Positions 1 to 7,044 are shown, numbered from the stretch's first letter. The stretch is 9,942 nucleotides of DNA from an uncultured Traorella sp. (GCA_945938205.1 CAMEUL010000037.1:1-9942), one strand, 5' to 3'. Notes: generated from the sequence alone by a model not told the origin. A program made the numbers and translations.

Positions 1-134
1 GACCGAACCAAACTATCAGTTATTGAAATCGAAGTTGAAACCTTATGCGAAACTACGAAACAGTAAAGAGACTAGGACCATGAGTAAACAAGAACGGAGT
101 AAAGTGGAAGTCAGCATAAGGATAGCGAAGAAAT

Positions 135-139
135 GGAGG
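135..139 (+). promoter_or_regulatory. Ribosome binding site fixing the maturase start at 148
   Basis: GGAGG lies 8 bases before ATG 148. The earlier in-frame ATG at 133 overlaps this site and has no Shine-Dalgarno of its own, so it is unlikely to be used. Confidence 0.75.
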
Positions 140-147
140 TAACGAAT

Positions 148-1401
148 ATGAAAACTGATAACAGATTATTGGAAGAAATGCTGAGTGCAGAAAACCTGAA
201 CAAAGCATATCTTCAAGTCGTGAGAAACAAAGGTGCCGAGGGAGTAGACGGTATGAAATACACTGAACTCAAAGACTACCTAAGGGAACACGGCGAAGAA
301 ATCAAAGAACAGATACGAAACAAGAAGTATCAACCACAACCAGTGAAAAGAGTCGAGATACCAAAGGAAGATGGAAGTAAGAGAAATCTAGGAGTACCCA
401 CGGTACTAGACAGATTTATCCAACAAGCCATCGTACAGGTACTAACACCCATCTATGAACCCCTATTCAGTGAAAACAGTTATGGATTTCGACCTAATAG
501 GTGTTGTGAAATGGTGATATTAAAAGCGTTGGAATTTATGAATGATGGATATCAATGGGTAGTGGATATCGACTTAGAGAAATTCTTTGACAATGTGAAC
601 CATGACAAATTAATTACGCTCGTCATGAGAAATGTGAAGAGCGGGGAAATCGTATCTCTGATTAGGAAGTTTCTAGTAAGTGGAATCATGATAGATAATG
701 AATATAAAGAGTCTGTCATAGGAACGCCACAAGGAGAAAACCTATCTCCACTACTGAGTAACATTGTGCTCAATGAACTCGACCATTTTACAAGATACGC
801 AGATGACTGCATTATCTTGGTAGGAAGTTCGAAAGCAGCAGATAGAGTCATGGAGAACGTATCCAAATTCATAGAAAAGAAGTTAGGACTCAAGGTCAAT
901 ATGACAAAGAGCAAGGTATCGAAACCTAATGAAATCAAATACTTAGGATTTGGTTTTTTCAAGGACAGAAATGACGGACTGTGGAAAGCAAAACCCCATG
1001 AGAAATCAGTTCAGAAACTTAAACTGAAACTGAAACAACTTACCAAAAGGAATTGGTCAGTGGATATGGATTATCGACTAATGAAGATAAAACAACTTAT
1101 CGTAGGCTGGGTAAATTATTTTCGTATCGGATACTTTAGGTCAAAAGCAAAAGAAATCGATGGAAACATAAGATTTCGATTAAGAATGTGCATATGGAAA
1201 CAGTGGAAGAAACCGCTGACGAAGTATAAAGCATTAAAGAAACTAGGTATGGCTGAGTGGAAATGTAAGACATGGGCGAACACAAGAAAAAGTTATGCTC
1301 GCTGTGCAAGAACGTTTCTACAAGTAGCCATACCCAACGAGTTATTAAAGAAAAGAGGTCTAGTTTCACTACTAGACCAATATCAGTTAAAGCATATTTA
1401 G
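148..1401 (+). CDS. ltrA: Group II intron reverse transcriptase/maturase (LtrA-type), probably defective
   Basis: In intact relatives this protein binds its own intron RNA, promotes splicing and reverse-transcribes the intron at a DNA target. The start at 148 is preferred over the in-frame ATG at 133 because GGAGG at 135-139 lies 8 bases upstream, giving 417 residues. Visible domains: N-terminal RT0-2 with GVDG and IPKEDG; RT2a/3 with GFRPNR and the catalytic Asp142 in VDIDLEKFFD; RT4 at 192-203; RT5 YADD at 217-220 with Asp219 and Asp220; then LGFGF, and the thumb/X domain with GWVNYF near 320-325 and RLRMCIWKQWKK. No HNH domain follows. Two oddities: RT4 reads TPQGENLSP where the family has TPQGG, and only HFT separates NELD from RYADD, where group IIC enzymes have about 11 residues. 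The reading frame is otherwise open. RT activity is therefore doubtful (inference); the identity is certain. Confidence 0.92.
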   Translation: MKTDNRLLEEMLSAENLNKAYLQVVRNKGAEGVDGMKYTELKDYLREHGEEIKEQIRNKKYQPQPVKRVEIPKEDGSKRNLGVPTVLDRFIQQAIVQVLTPIYEPLFSENSYGFRPNRCCEMVILKALEFMNDGYQWVVDIDLEKFFDNVNHDKLITLVMRNVKSGEIVSLIRKFLVSGIMIDNEYKESVIGTPQGENLSPLLSNIVLNELDHFTRYADDCIILVGSSKAADRVMENVSKFIEKKLGLKVNMTKSKVSKPNEIKYLGFGFFKDRNDGLWKAKPHEKSVQKLKLKLKQLTKRNWSVDMDYRLMKIKQLIVGWVNYFRIGYFRSKAKEIDGNIRFRLRMCIWKQWKKPLTKYKALKKLGMAEWKCKTWANTRKSYARCARTFLQVAIPNELLKKRGLVSLLDQYQLKHI

Positions 1402-1412
1402 TATAGATTGGA

Positions 1413-1444
1413 ACCGCCGTGTGCGGACCCGCATGCACGGTGGT
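1413..1444 (+). ncRNA. Group II intron domain V hairpin
   Basis: The catalytic core hairpin of the ribozyme. Bases 1413-1421 pair with 1436-1444 (nine pairs including the G1416-U1441 wobble). A two-base bulge at 1434-1435 is followed by a four-pair upper stem (1422-1425 with 1430-1433) and a GACC tetraloop at 1426-1429. The two-base bulge and the CGC triad at 1415-1417 are the hallmark pattern. The upper stem is one pair shorter than the usual 34-nt form. The hairpin looks intact, so the RNA core may still fold even though the maturase appears damaged. Confidence 0.8.
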
Positions 1445-1449
1445 GTGAG

Positions 1450-1481
1450 AGGACGATAATTGGAATAATCAATTATCTCCT
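1450..1481 (+). ncRNA. Group II intron domain VI hairpin with branch-point A
   Basis: Bases 1455-1462 (GATAATTG) pair perfectly with 1470-1477 around a seven-base loop. AGGA 1450-1453 pairs with TCCT 1478-1481, leaving C1454 bulged. The next base, A1482, is the candidate lariat branch point, seven bases from the proposed intron end at T1488. The 3' strand of this hairpin also encodes, in antisense, the end and stop codon of the neighbouring HAD gene. Confidence 0.7.
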
Positions 1482-2360
1482 ATTCGATTCTTGAATATAT
1501 TTTTCGCATTCTCTGATCACACCATCTTCATGATTGGTGAATTCAGAAATGATCTTGGCTTTTGACAGCGCCCGTTTGGTACCGTTTTTCATGGTAATGC
1601 CAATACCTGCGCTCAATAAAAGGGGTTCATCATTGCCACTGTCACCAAAAGCAATTACTTCCTGTAAAGTAAACCCATTGTTTTGGGCGATAGTTTCTAC
1701 AGCATGTTTTTTGCTGACAGATGAATGCGTGATTTCAAGAGACATAGGATTGACCGGATAATATCCAAAATAATGAGGATATTTTTGGTGAAGACGCAAG
1801 ATCCATTGGTTCTGATTTTTGGGGGTTCCTATGACACAGATCTTGACTATACCTTTTTGAATAAAAGGTTTCAGATCTTTTTCAAAAACCGATTCTCGTA
1901 AAAGATGGGAGGCATAACTGATTTGTTTTACTTGTGCCTTATCCAAAACATTCAACAGATGACTGATGGTTTTGACACCTGCTTTTTCAACTGTATTGGT
2001 GGATAAATGATAGATGCCATCAATGCTGATGTACTGCATCAGATGACATTCATTGGCCAAATCAATACAATCTTTTACAATTTCGGGGGGAATGGTATCA
2101 AAAGTAAAAAGGGCATGATTTTTCATGTCATGAATTTCATAGCCGTTTCCACAAACGACATAACCGCCAAATTCTTCAAGTCGTAGTTGTTTCGCAAAGC
2201 GTTCCACTTCCTTATAATAGCGCCCGCTTGCCAATGTGACACGAATACCTTTCTTCTGATATTCAATCAGTTTCTGGATTGAATGATCGGATACAACTTT
2301 ATGGTTGTTTAAAAGGGTACCATCTAAATCACATACAATCATTTTAATGTTATTTGCCAT
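1473..2360 (-). CDS. Cof-type HAD-superfamily phosphatase (HAD-IIB), C-terminus altered by the intron
   Basis: A cytoplasmic Mg2+-dependent phosphatase acting on small phosphorylated metabolites, with substrate not predictable (sugar phosphates, FMN and PLP are typical of the family). The start at 2360 gives 295 residues beginning MANNIKM, with AGAGAAGGA (2367-2375) six bases upstream; it is preferred over the longer frame opening at 2417. All HAD motifs are visible: motif I DLDGT with Asp11 and Asp13, motif II with Ser45 in LASGR, motif III Lys218, motif IV GDSGND with Asp240 and Asp244. The cap between about 80 and 205 is the large C2B type, matching the Cof/YidA group. The start overlaps the end of the upstream DUF6440-like gene by 11 bases, so the two are probably translationally coupled. 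The last four codons (SNRR) and the stop at 1473-1475 lie inside the proposed intron 3' end, so the native C-terminus has probably been replaced. Active-site residues are untouched, and the enzyme is likely functional. Confidence 0.9.
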   Translation of the reverse strand: MANNIKMIVCDLDGTLLNNHKVVSDHSIQKLIEYQKKGIRVTLASGRYYKEVERFAKQLRLEEFGGYVVCGNGYEIHDMKNHALFTFDTIPPEIVKDCIDLANECHLMQYISIDGIYHLSTNTVEKAGVKTISHLLNVLDKAQVKQISYASHLLRESVFEKDLKPFIQKGIVKICVIGTPKNQNQWILRLHQKYPHYFGYYPVNPMSLEITHSSVSKKHAVETIAQNNGFTLQEVIAFGDSGNDEPLLLSAGIGITMKNGTKRALSKAKIISEFTNHEDGVIRECEKYIQESNRR

Positions 2361-2670
2361 GCTTTTTCCTTCTCTTTTTAATTCTGACGGGCTTGATGGT
2401 TTCAATAGGTTCGTCATGTTCTCTTTCGTGGATCAGATCCTCTTCCGGTATTTCTTCTTTCACTTTAGGTAAAGAATCTGGATGTGGAACAGGATTGGAT
2501 GATAAAAGAGGAAATCCGTCCGGACCTAATAAAGGTGTACAGGAACAGCCACTGCCTTCCTGATGTAGAAGATATTGAACATTCGTCATTGTATCAACAA
2601 GTACTTTGTCTACTGCATGCATATCATCTTGATAAATTTCAGTGATAATGAACCGTTTCTCTTTTTTCAT
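2350..2670 (-). CDS. DUF6440-like small protein
   Basis: A 106-residue cytoplasmic protein of unknown function. The start at 2670 (MKKEKRF) is chosen because GGAG (plus-strand 2677-2680) lies six bases upstream; the alternative ATG at 2682 overlaps that site. Residues 7-56 follow the pattern I associate with DUF6440: a short beta-rich segment, then VLVD (23-26), NVQYL (30-34), a turn and TPLLGPDGFPLL (45-56). Where family members I recall have a Gly-Gly turn before the TPLL box, this one has Cys42-Ser-Cys44. Residues 57-97 are low-complexity, rich in Pro and Glu and probably disordered. The tail (98-106, IKKRRKKHGK region) is strongly basic. It is the first gene of the minus-strand operon and overlaps the HAD start by 11 bases. 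The family call rests on pattern recognition only. Confidence 0.65.
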   Translation of the reverse strand: MKKEKRFIITEIYQDDMHAVDKVLVDTMTNVQYLLHQEGSGCSCTPLLGPDGFPLLSSNPVPHPDSLPKVKEEIPEEDLIHEREHDEPIETIKPVRIKKRRKKHGK

Positions 2671-2808
2671 AACTTTCTCCATTTCTGTTCTTATTTTACA
2701 TGATTCTTTTTATGAATGATAGTGCTTTTCTAAATGTTTTTTATACATAAAAATTATTGAGTTATAATTTATTTCGTGAATTTGGATAAAATATGATATG
2801 ATGATACT
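2671..2808. promoter_or_regulatory. Divergent intergenic promoter region (DUF6440-like/HAD operon and priA operon)
   Basis: A 138-base, very AT-rich gap between divergently oriented genes. On the plus strand one candidate promoter is TTTATA (2740-2745), a 17-base spacer, then a perfect TATAAT (2763-2768). A second is the extended -10 TGATATGAT (2794-2802). AAATTAT (2751-2757) and ATAATTT (2764-2770) form a 7-bp inverted repeat overlapping the first -10. For the minus strand I see only weak -10-like boxes, such as TAAAAT within plus 2692-2698, with no good -35. No terminator or riboswitch is apparent. Confidence 0.5.
2794..2802 (+). promoter_or_regulatory. Extended -10 element directly upstream of priA
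   Basis: TGATATGAT matches the TGnTATnAT extended -10 form. Initiation about seven bases downstream would fall at or beside the priA ATG at 2809 and produce a leaderless mRNA. No convincing -35 is present at the right distance, as is common for extended -10 promoters. The same TATGATATGAT string occurs upstream of the phosphate transporter at 7001-7011. Confidence 0.4.
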
Positions 2809-4953
2809 ATGAATCTTGCTTATTGTTACATTGAAAACAACTCAAGTGCTTTAGATCAGACATATACCTATTCATTTGATGAAGAAAAAGTCTGCGCAGG
2901 GAAACGTGTCCTGGTGGATTTCAATCATCGTGAATGCATGGCTTATGTGGATCATGTGGAAATAAACAGCACTCAAACCTTTCCTTATGCAATAAAAAAA
3001 ATCCTGCGGGTTCTTGATGCCGAACCTGTTTTGAATGAAGAGATGAGAGAACTTGGGAAATGGATGAGCCATTCCACTGTTTCCCCCATTATCAGTGCCT
3101 ATCAGGCTATGCTTCCGGCACAATTGAAGCCGAAGTCAACAAAAGTACAGATCCAGATGGAAAAATGGGTCAAACCATTGGAAGATCATACAATAACGCT
3201 CAAACAGAAACAATTGTATGATATTTTGAAAAAAAGAGGAGAAATGAAACGAAGTGAATGGCTGAAACATTCACTTGCCCGTAAGTTGGAATCCTTAGGC
3301 TGTGTAGAGATTTATGAAAAAGAAAAACGCAGTGAAGAAAAAATAATAGAAAAAGAAACAAACATTTTTGAACTAACGGATGAACAAAAAAATGCAGTTG
3401 AGAAAATTCTTCATAGTGAAAAAGATGTTGTGTGTCTGAAAGGTGTGACTGGTAGTGGGAAAACAGAAGTGTTCCTTCATTGTGCTCAGCAGGTATTGAA
3501 GCAGGGAAAACAGGTTCTGTTTCTGGTACCGGAAATTTCACTGACACCTATGATGGTGAAACGTGTGAAACAGCGCTTTGGGAGTGATGTAGCCATTTAT
3601 CATTCAGCACTCAACAGTCAGCAGAAATATGAACAGTTTCAAAGTATCAAGAATCATGAGAAAAAGATCGTTGTAGGGACGCGCAGTGCTGTATTCATGC
3701 CTTTTGATCGTTTAGGACTGATTATTATTGATGAAGAGCATGATGCCAGTTACAAACAGGCAAGTGGCTGCCGCTATCATGCACGAGATGTTGCCATACA
3801 ACGTGGAAAATATCATCATGCGCGTGTCGTTTTAGCCAGTGCAACCCCTTCATTGGATACCTATGCAAGAGCTGTCAAGAATGTATATGATCTAGTGGAA
3901 ATCAAAAACCGTATTAATCAGAATATGCCGGATGTGAAATTGATCAACATGAATGAAGTCATACGAAAAAAGCAGTCTTATATCCTTTCAGATACATTGA
4001 TTCATGCAATGAGAGAAACACTTGAGGCTCATGAACAGATCTTGTTGCTTTTGAACCGAAGAGGTTATCAGCCGGTCTTAAAGTGTGTCACTTGCCGAAG
4101 TGTTGTGATGTGCCCGCATTGTGACCGTCCGCTTGTTTATCATAAGCAGAGTGAAACACTGAATTGCCATTTGTGTGGATATTCCATGAAAAAAATATCC
4201 ACATGTCCTCAATGTGGCGGCAATTTGAATGGATATGGTTATGGAACGCAGAAACTGGCAGAAAAGGTGCAGGAAGTCTTCCCTGAAGCACGTATCGTAC
4301 GTATGGATGCTGATACAACTACCCGAAAGGATGCACATCAGAAACTCTTGGAAAGCTTTGAACAGCATCAGGGAGATATTCTTTTGGGAACTCAGATGAT
4401 TGCGAAAGGATTGGATTTTGAAAATGTTACACTGGTGGGCATACTAGAAGGTGACGCCCCATTAGAGAGAAGTGACTACCGCAGCAGTGAACTGGCCTTT
4501 GATCTTCTGACTCAGGCTAGCGGAAGAAGCGGAAGAGGAAGAAAAAAAGGGAGAGTTTTGATCCAGGTGTATGATGAATATCATTATGCTATTGATTGTG
4601 CCTTGCATCAGGACTATGATCGTTTTTTTCAAAATGAAATGAAATATCGTCATCTTGCACAATATCCACCTTATACTTATTTATGTTCATTAATTTATGT
4701 GAGCCGCAATAAAGAAGAAGCCAGTCATATAGCTGAAACGGCACTAGAGGAACTCAAAGAAAAGAATTTCAAGGTGTTGGGTGTCAGTGAATTGTTGAAA
4801 ATTCAGGATGAAATGCGATATCGCATCATAGTAAAAAGCAAAAATTTGAAAGAACTAGAAGACAGTATTTACCAACTGTATCAGAAGCATCGCATGTCAA
4901 AAAGCAAAGTAAAACTGCAGATTGATATGAATCCGATGTTTCTAGATGAATAG
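2809..4953 (+). CDS. priA: Primosomal protein N' (replication restart helicase PriA)
   Basis: A superfamily 2 3'-to-5' DNA helicase that recognises stalled forks and reloads the replicative helicase in the cytoplasm. It has 714 residues, near the E. coli length (about 730) and shorter than the B. subtilis protein (about 800). Residues 1-105 are the N-terminal 3'-end-binding domain with the usual opening of the family (tYTYSF, then GKRVLVDF). Walker A GVTGSGKT is at 212-219 and the DEEH box at 308-311. They are followed by ASATPS, NRRGYQP, and a zinc-binding insertion with eight cysteines (426, 429, 435, 438, 453, 456, 466, 469). GTQMIAKGLDF and QASGRSGRG form motifs V and VI. The start at 2809 matches the family N-terminus, yet no Shine-Dalgarno lies upstream. 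Its stop overlaps the rsmB start by 8 bases, so it heads a coupled operon. All catalytic motifs are intact. Confidence 0.96.
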   Translation: MNLAYCYIENNSSALDQTYTYSFDEEKVCAGKRVLVDFNHRECMAYVDHVEINSTQTFPYAIKKILRVLDAEPVLNEEMRELGKWMSHSTVSPIISAYQAMLPAQLKPKSTKVQIQMEKWVKPLEDHTITLKQKQLYDILKKRGEMKRSEWLKHSLARKLESLGCVEIYEKEKRSEEKIIEKETNIFELTDEQKNAVEKILHSEKDVVCLKGVTGSGKTEVFLHCAQQVLKQGKQVLFLVPEISLTPMMVKRVKQRFGSDVAIYHSALNSQQKYEQFQSIKNHEKKIVVGTRSAVFMPFDRLGLIIIDEEHDASYKQASGCRYHARDVAIQRGKYHHARVVLASATPSLDTYARAVKNVYDLVEIKNRINQNMPDVKLINMNEVIRKKQSYILSDTLIHAMRETLEAHEQILLLLNRRGYQPVLKCVTCRSVVMCPHCDRPLVYHKQSETLNCHLCGYSMKKISTCPQCGGNLNGYGYGTQKLAEKVQEVFPEARIVRMDADTTTRKDAHQKLLESFEQHQGDILLGTQMIAKGLDFENVTLVGILEGDAPLERSDYRSSELAFDLLTQASGRSGRGRKKGRVLIQVYDEYHYAIDCALHQDYDRFFQNEMKYRHLAQYPPYTYLCSLIYVSRNKEEASHIAETALEELKEKNFKVLGVSELLKIQDEMRYRIIVKSKNLKELEDSIYQLYQKHRMSKSKVKLQIDMNPMFLDE

Positions 4954-6217
4954 GAGATTTATGGAAGCAAGAGAAAAAGCACATCAGCTATTATGTGACA
5001 TTATGATTGGAAACAAATATTCCAATCTTTTGCTGCGCAAAGAACTGGATGATTATGATGAAAGAGATCGGGCATTGATTACGCGAATCGTATATGGAAC
5101 AATGCAGAATTATCGTTTGGTTCGTTATCAGTGGGAGCATTATGTTGAAAAGAAAATATCTGAAGACATGGCAATTCTCATGGATATGAGTTTGTATCAG
5201 CTGATGTTTCTGGATATTCCAAGTTATGCACTGGTAAATGAAAGTGTTACGATCGCCTCACATTATCATCATGGAAAATATAAAAATCTGATCAATGCTT
5301 TACTGAGAAGATATTTACGGGAAGGAAGAAGAGATCTTCCTAAAGAACCTTTAGAAGCTTTAGGCATTGAAACATCTCATCCTTACTGGCTGATAGCTAT
5401 GTGGAACAAACAGTATGGTTTTGAAACAACCCAAAAAATTTGTTTGGAAAATCAGAAGATTCCTTCTCAGGCATGTCGCGTGAATACGTTAAAAACCACA
5501 CGTGAACATATTATTGAAAAGAATGATCATTTTGTGAAAGGATTGCTTTCTGAGGATGCATTGATCTATGATAAAGGAAATATTGCACAAACTCTTGAAT
5601 ATAAGGAAGGTCTTGTAACCATTCAGGATGAATCGAGTCAAAAGGTAGCATTGTTTCTGGATCCTAAACCACATGAAAGAATTCTTGATGTGTGTGCAGC
5701 CCCCGGAACCAAGACCACGCATATGGCACAACTGATGCAAGACAGTGGTGAAATAATTGCCTGTGATCTTCATCCTCATCGTGTTGAATTGATCGATCAT
5801 GCAGTCAGAAGAATGAATTTATCTTCAATACATTCTTTGTGTCTGGACGCTTTAGATGCATCTCAAACATTTGAACCTGAGAGCTTTGATCGTATTCTTG
5901 TGGATGCACCTTGCAGCGGATATGGCGTATTAAAGAGAAAAAATGATATTAAAGTTCATATGCAAAGTAATGATATGGATGAAATCATACCATTGCAGGC
6001 TCAAATACTTGACAGTGTCAGTTGCCTTCTAAAAAAGGAGGGTATTCTTGTTTATTCAACATGTACGCTCAACAAAAAAGAGAATGAAAAGCAGATCGAA
6101 GCCTTTTTAAAAAGGCATCCGGAATTCTGTTGTCTTGAAAGTATCACAATTTTTCCGTTTGAATATAACAGTGATGGCTTCTTTATGGCAAAACTAAAAA
6201 AAGGAGGATCCTTATGA
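4946..6217 (+). CDS. rsmB: 16S rRNA (cytosine-967-C5)-methyltransferase RsmB
   Basis: Methylates a cytosine (C967 in E. coli numbering) of 16S rRNA with S-adenosylmethionine during small-subunit assembly. It has 423 residues. About 1-135 form a NusB-like RNA-binding domain with YSNLLL and DRALITRIVYGT; the Rossmann methylase domain follows. SAM-binding motif I is DVCAAPGTKT (248-257). Motif IV is DAPCSGYG (320-327) with Cys323, and motif VI is STCT with the catalytic Cys373. Both cysteines of the m5C mechanism are therefore present. The ATG at 4946 overlaps the end of priA by 8 bases without its own Shine-Dalgarno, so reinitiation is expected. The alternative ATG 4961 (MEAREKA) has GGAG at 4953-4956 but only a four-base spacer, and may be the true start. 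In many Bacillota def and fmt separate priA from rsmB; here they do not. Confidence 0.94.
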   Translation: MNRRFMEAREKAHQLLCDIMIGNKYSNLLLRKELDDYDERDRALITRIVYGTMQNYRLVRYQWEHYVEKKISEDMAILMDMSLYQLMFLDIPSYALVNESVTIASHYHHGKYKNLINALLRRYLREGRRDLPKEPLEALGIETSHPYWLIAMWNKQYGFETTQKICLENQKIPSQACRVNTLKTTREHIIEKNDHFVKGLLSEDALIYDKGNIAQTLEYKEGLVTIQDESSQKVALFLDPKPHERILDVCAAPGTKTTHMAQLMQDSGEIIACDLHPHRVELIDHAVRRMNLSSIHSLCLDALDASQTFEPESFDRILVDAPCSGYGVLKRKNDIKVHMQSNDMDEIIPLQAQILDSVSCLLKKEGILVYSTCTLNKKENEKQIEAFLKRHPEFCCLESITIFPFEYNSDGFFMAKLKKGGSL

Positions 6218-6948
6218 TCATAACATCAGTGCAGAATACTAAAGTGAAAACATGGTGCAAACTGCATGAAAAAAAGCATCGTGAAAATCAGCAAAAGTTT
6301 CTTGTGGAAAATGAACACCTGATCCAGGAAGCCTTTCAAGCCGGCCTGCTGGAAGAACTTATCTTGCTGGAGGGGTTTGATCTGAACTTGAATTTCGATA
6401 AAGAAAGAATCATTGTCAATGAACATGTCATGACTGCCCTGCACCCCAATACATACATGCAAAAATGTCTGGGCGTGGTCAGAATGCCGAAGGTGCAAGC
6501 CAACCTTGGAAATAAGATCTTGCTTTGTGATGATGTTCAGGATCCCGGCAATCTGGGAACGATGATCCGCAGTGCCTATAGTTTTGGATTTGACAGTTTT
6601 ATTACTTCCAGAGGAAGTGCTGATCTTTACAATGAAAAAGTTATCCGTTCCACACAGGGAGCACTGTTTCATATGAATGTGATACGAGGCAATCTGATGG
6701 ATTTTATTCATAAATTCAAACAGTCCGGTTACAAGATTTATGGTACAGCACTTGAAAATGGAAAAGGGTTATCCACATTTGCCAATGAAGAAAAAGTAGT
6801 CCTGATTTTTGGAAATGAAGGAAGTGGCATCAAAGAAGATATTTTGAAGGAATGTGATGACCGTATTTATATTGAAATGAGTCGCTTTGAAAGCCTGAAT
6901 GTGGCGATGGCTTGTACGGTATGCACCTATTGGTTCAGAAAAGATTAA
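6214..6948 (+). CDS. TrmH/SpoU-family RNA 2'-O-methyltransferase
   Basis: A SPOUT-class enzyme that methylates a ribose 2'-OH of rRNA or tRNA; the exact nucleotide cannot be told from sequence. It has 244 residues. Residues 1-95 form the N-terminal substrate-binding region typical of TsnR/RlmB relatives (FLVENEHLIQEA). The SPOUT domain starts near 105. Motif 1 is DPGNLGTMIR (110-119) with Asn113 and the catalytic Arg119. Motif 2 is FGNEGSG (199-205). Motif 3 is ESLNVAMA (226-233), forming the knot that binds S-adenosylmethionine. The start ATGA overlaps the rsmB stop by four bases, and AAGGAGG at 6201-6207 sits six bases upstream, so the start is secure. It is the last gene of the priA-rsmB operon, a grouping of DNA repair and rRNA modification functions. 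Nothing is unusual in the sequence. Confidence 0.92.
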   Translation: MIITSVQNTKVKTWCKLHEKKHRENQQKFLVENEHLIQEAFQAGLLEELILLEGFDLNLNFDKERIIVNEHVMTALHPNTYMQKCLGVVRMPKVQANLGNKILLCDDVQDPGNLGTMIRSAYSFGFDSFITSRGSADLYNEKVIRSTQGALFHMNVIRGNLMDFIHKFKQSGYKIYGTALENGKGLSTFANEEKVVLIFGNEGSGIKEDILKECDDRIYIEMSRFESLNVAMACTVCTYWFRKD

Positions 6949-7044
6949 TTTCACATAAAAAAAGTAAAATTTTACAAATGTTTCAACAAATTTCCTAATT
7001 TATGATATGATAAAGCCAAGGGAAATTGATAGAGGAGTCAATAT
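6949..7044 (+). promoter_or_regulatory. Promoter region of the Na/Pi cotransporter gene
   Basis: An extended -10, TGATATGAT, lies at 7003-7011. An imperfect -35 (TTTCAA, 6981-6986) is 19 bases upstream, longer than ideal. AGAGGAG at 7031-7037 is the ribosome binding site, seven bases before ATG 7045. AATTTCC (6989-6995) and GGAAATT (7021-7027) form an inverted repeat that brackets the -10 and the likely start point, a position suited to an operator. I see no clear PhoB/PhoP-type direct repeats. No T-tailed hairpin ends the upstream operon here, so read-through from it is possible. Confidence 0.5.

Larger units (their letters stand above)
1..1488 (+). mobile_element. Group II intron, 3' part (5' end outside the window)
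   Basis: A retroelement ribozyme that encodes its own maturase. Bases 1-147 carry structured, non-coding intron RNA ahead of the ORF; the stretch around 100-130 resembles the domain III region that usually precedes such maturase genes. The ORF occupies domain IV, and domains V and VI follow its stop codon. The domain V strand carries a CGC triad (1415-1417) and the encoded RT has no visible HNH endonuclease domain. Both fit a group IIC or closely related bacterial class, though I cannot settle the class without the 5' half. The right boundary is placed at T1488, giving an AT 3' end with the candidate branch-point A1482 at position -7. The element lies antisense to the HAD gene on its right. 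The 5' boundary and 5' exon are not visible. Confidence 0.88.

Noticed and set aside
552..962. Open frame of 136 codons on the minus strand inside the maturase gene
   Set aside because: It lies wholly opposite a gene with clear RT motifs and has no ribosome binding site or recognisable family pattern; other antisense frames over priA, rsmB, the TrmH gene, the transporter and the kinase were dismissed for the same reason.
1411..1446. GC-rich hairpin as an intrinsic terminator for the HAD operon on the minus strand
   Set aside because: It is domain V of the intron, and on the minus strand it is not followed by a T run; it might hinder polymerase but cannot be called a terminator.
2361..2417. 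Longer N-terminus for the HAD phosphatase starting at 2417
   Set aside because: The extra 19 residues lie in the 3' part of the upstream gene in another frame, do not resemble the HAD family, and the internal ATG at 2360 has a good ribosome binding site right before motif I.
2740..2770. Riboswitch or T-box leader upstream of priA
   Set aside because: The region is too short and AT-rich for a known riboswitch, and there is no T-box motif or antiterminator/terminator pair.
6957..6975. Seven A residues and the perfect palindrome GTAAAATTTTAC as a possible terminator read on the minus strand
   Set aside because: The palindrome is a 12-base, nearly all-AT sequence with no loop, too weak for a terminator stem, and there is no minus-strand gene ending here; it also does not serve the plus strand, having no T run after it.
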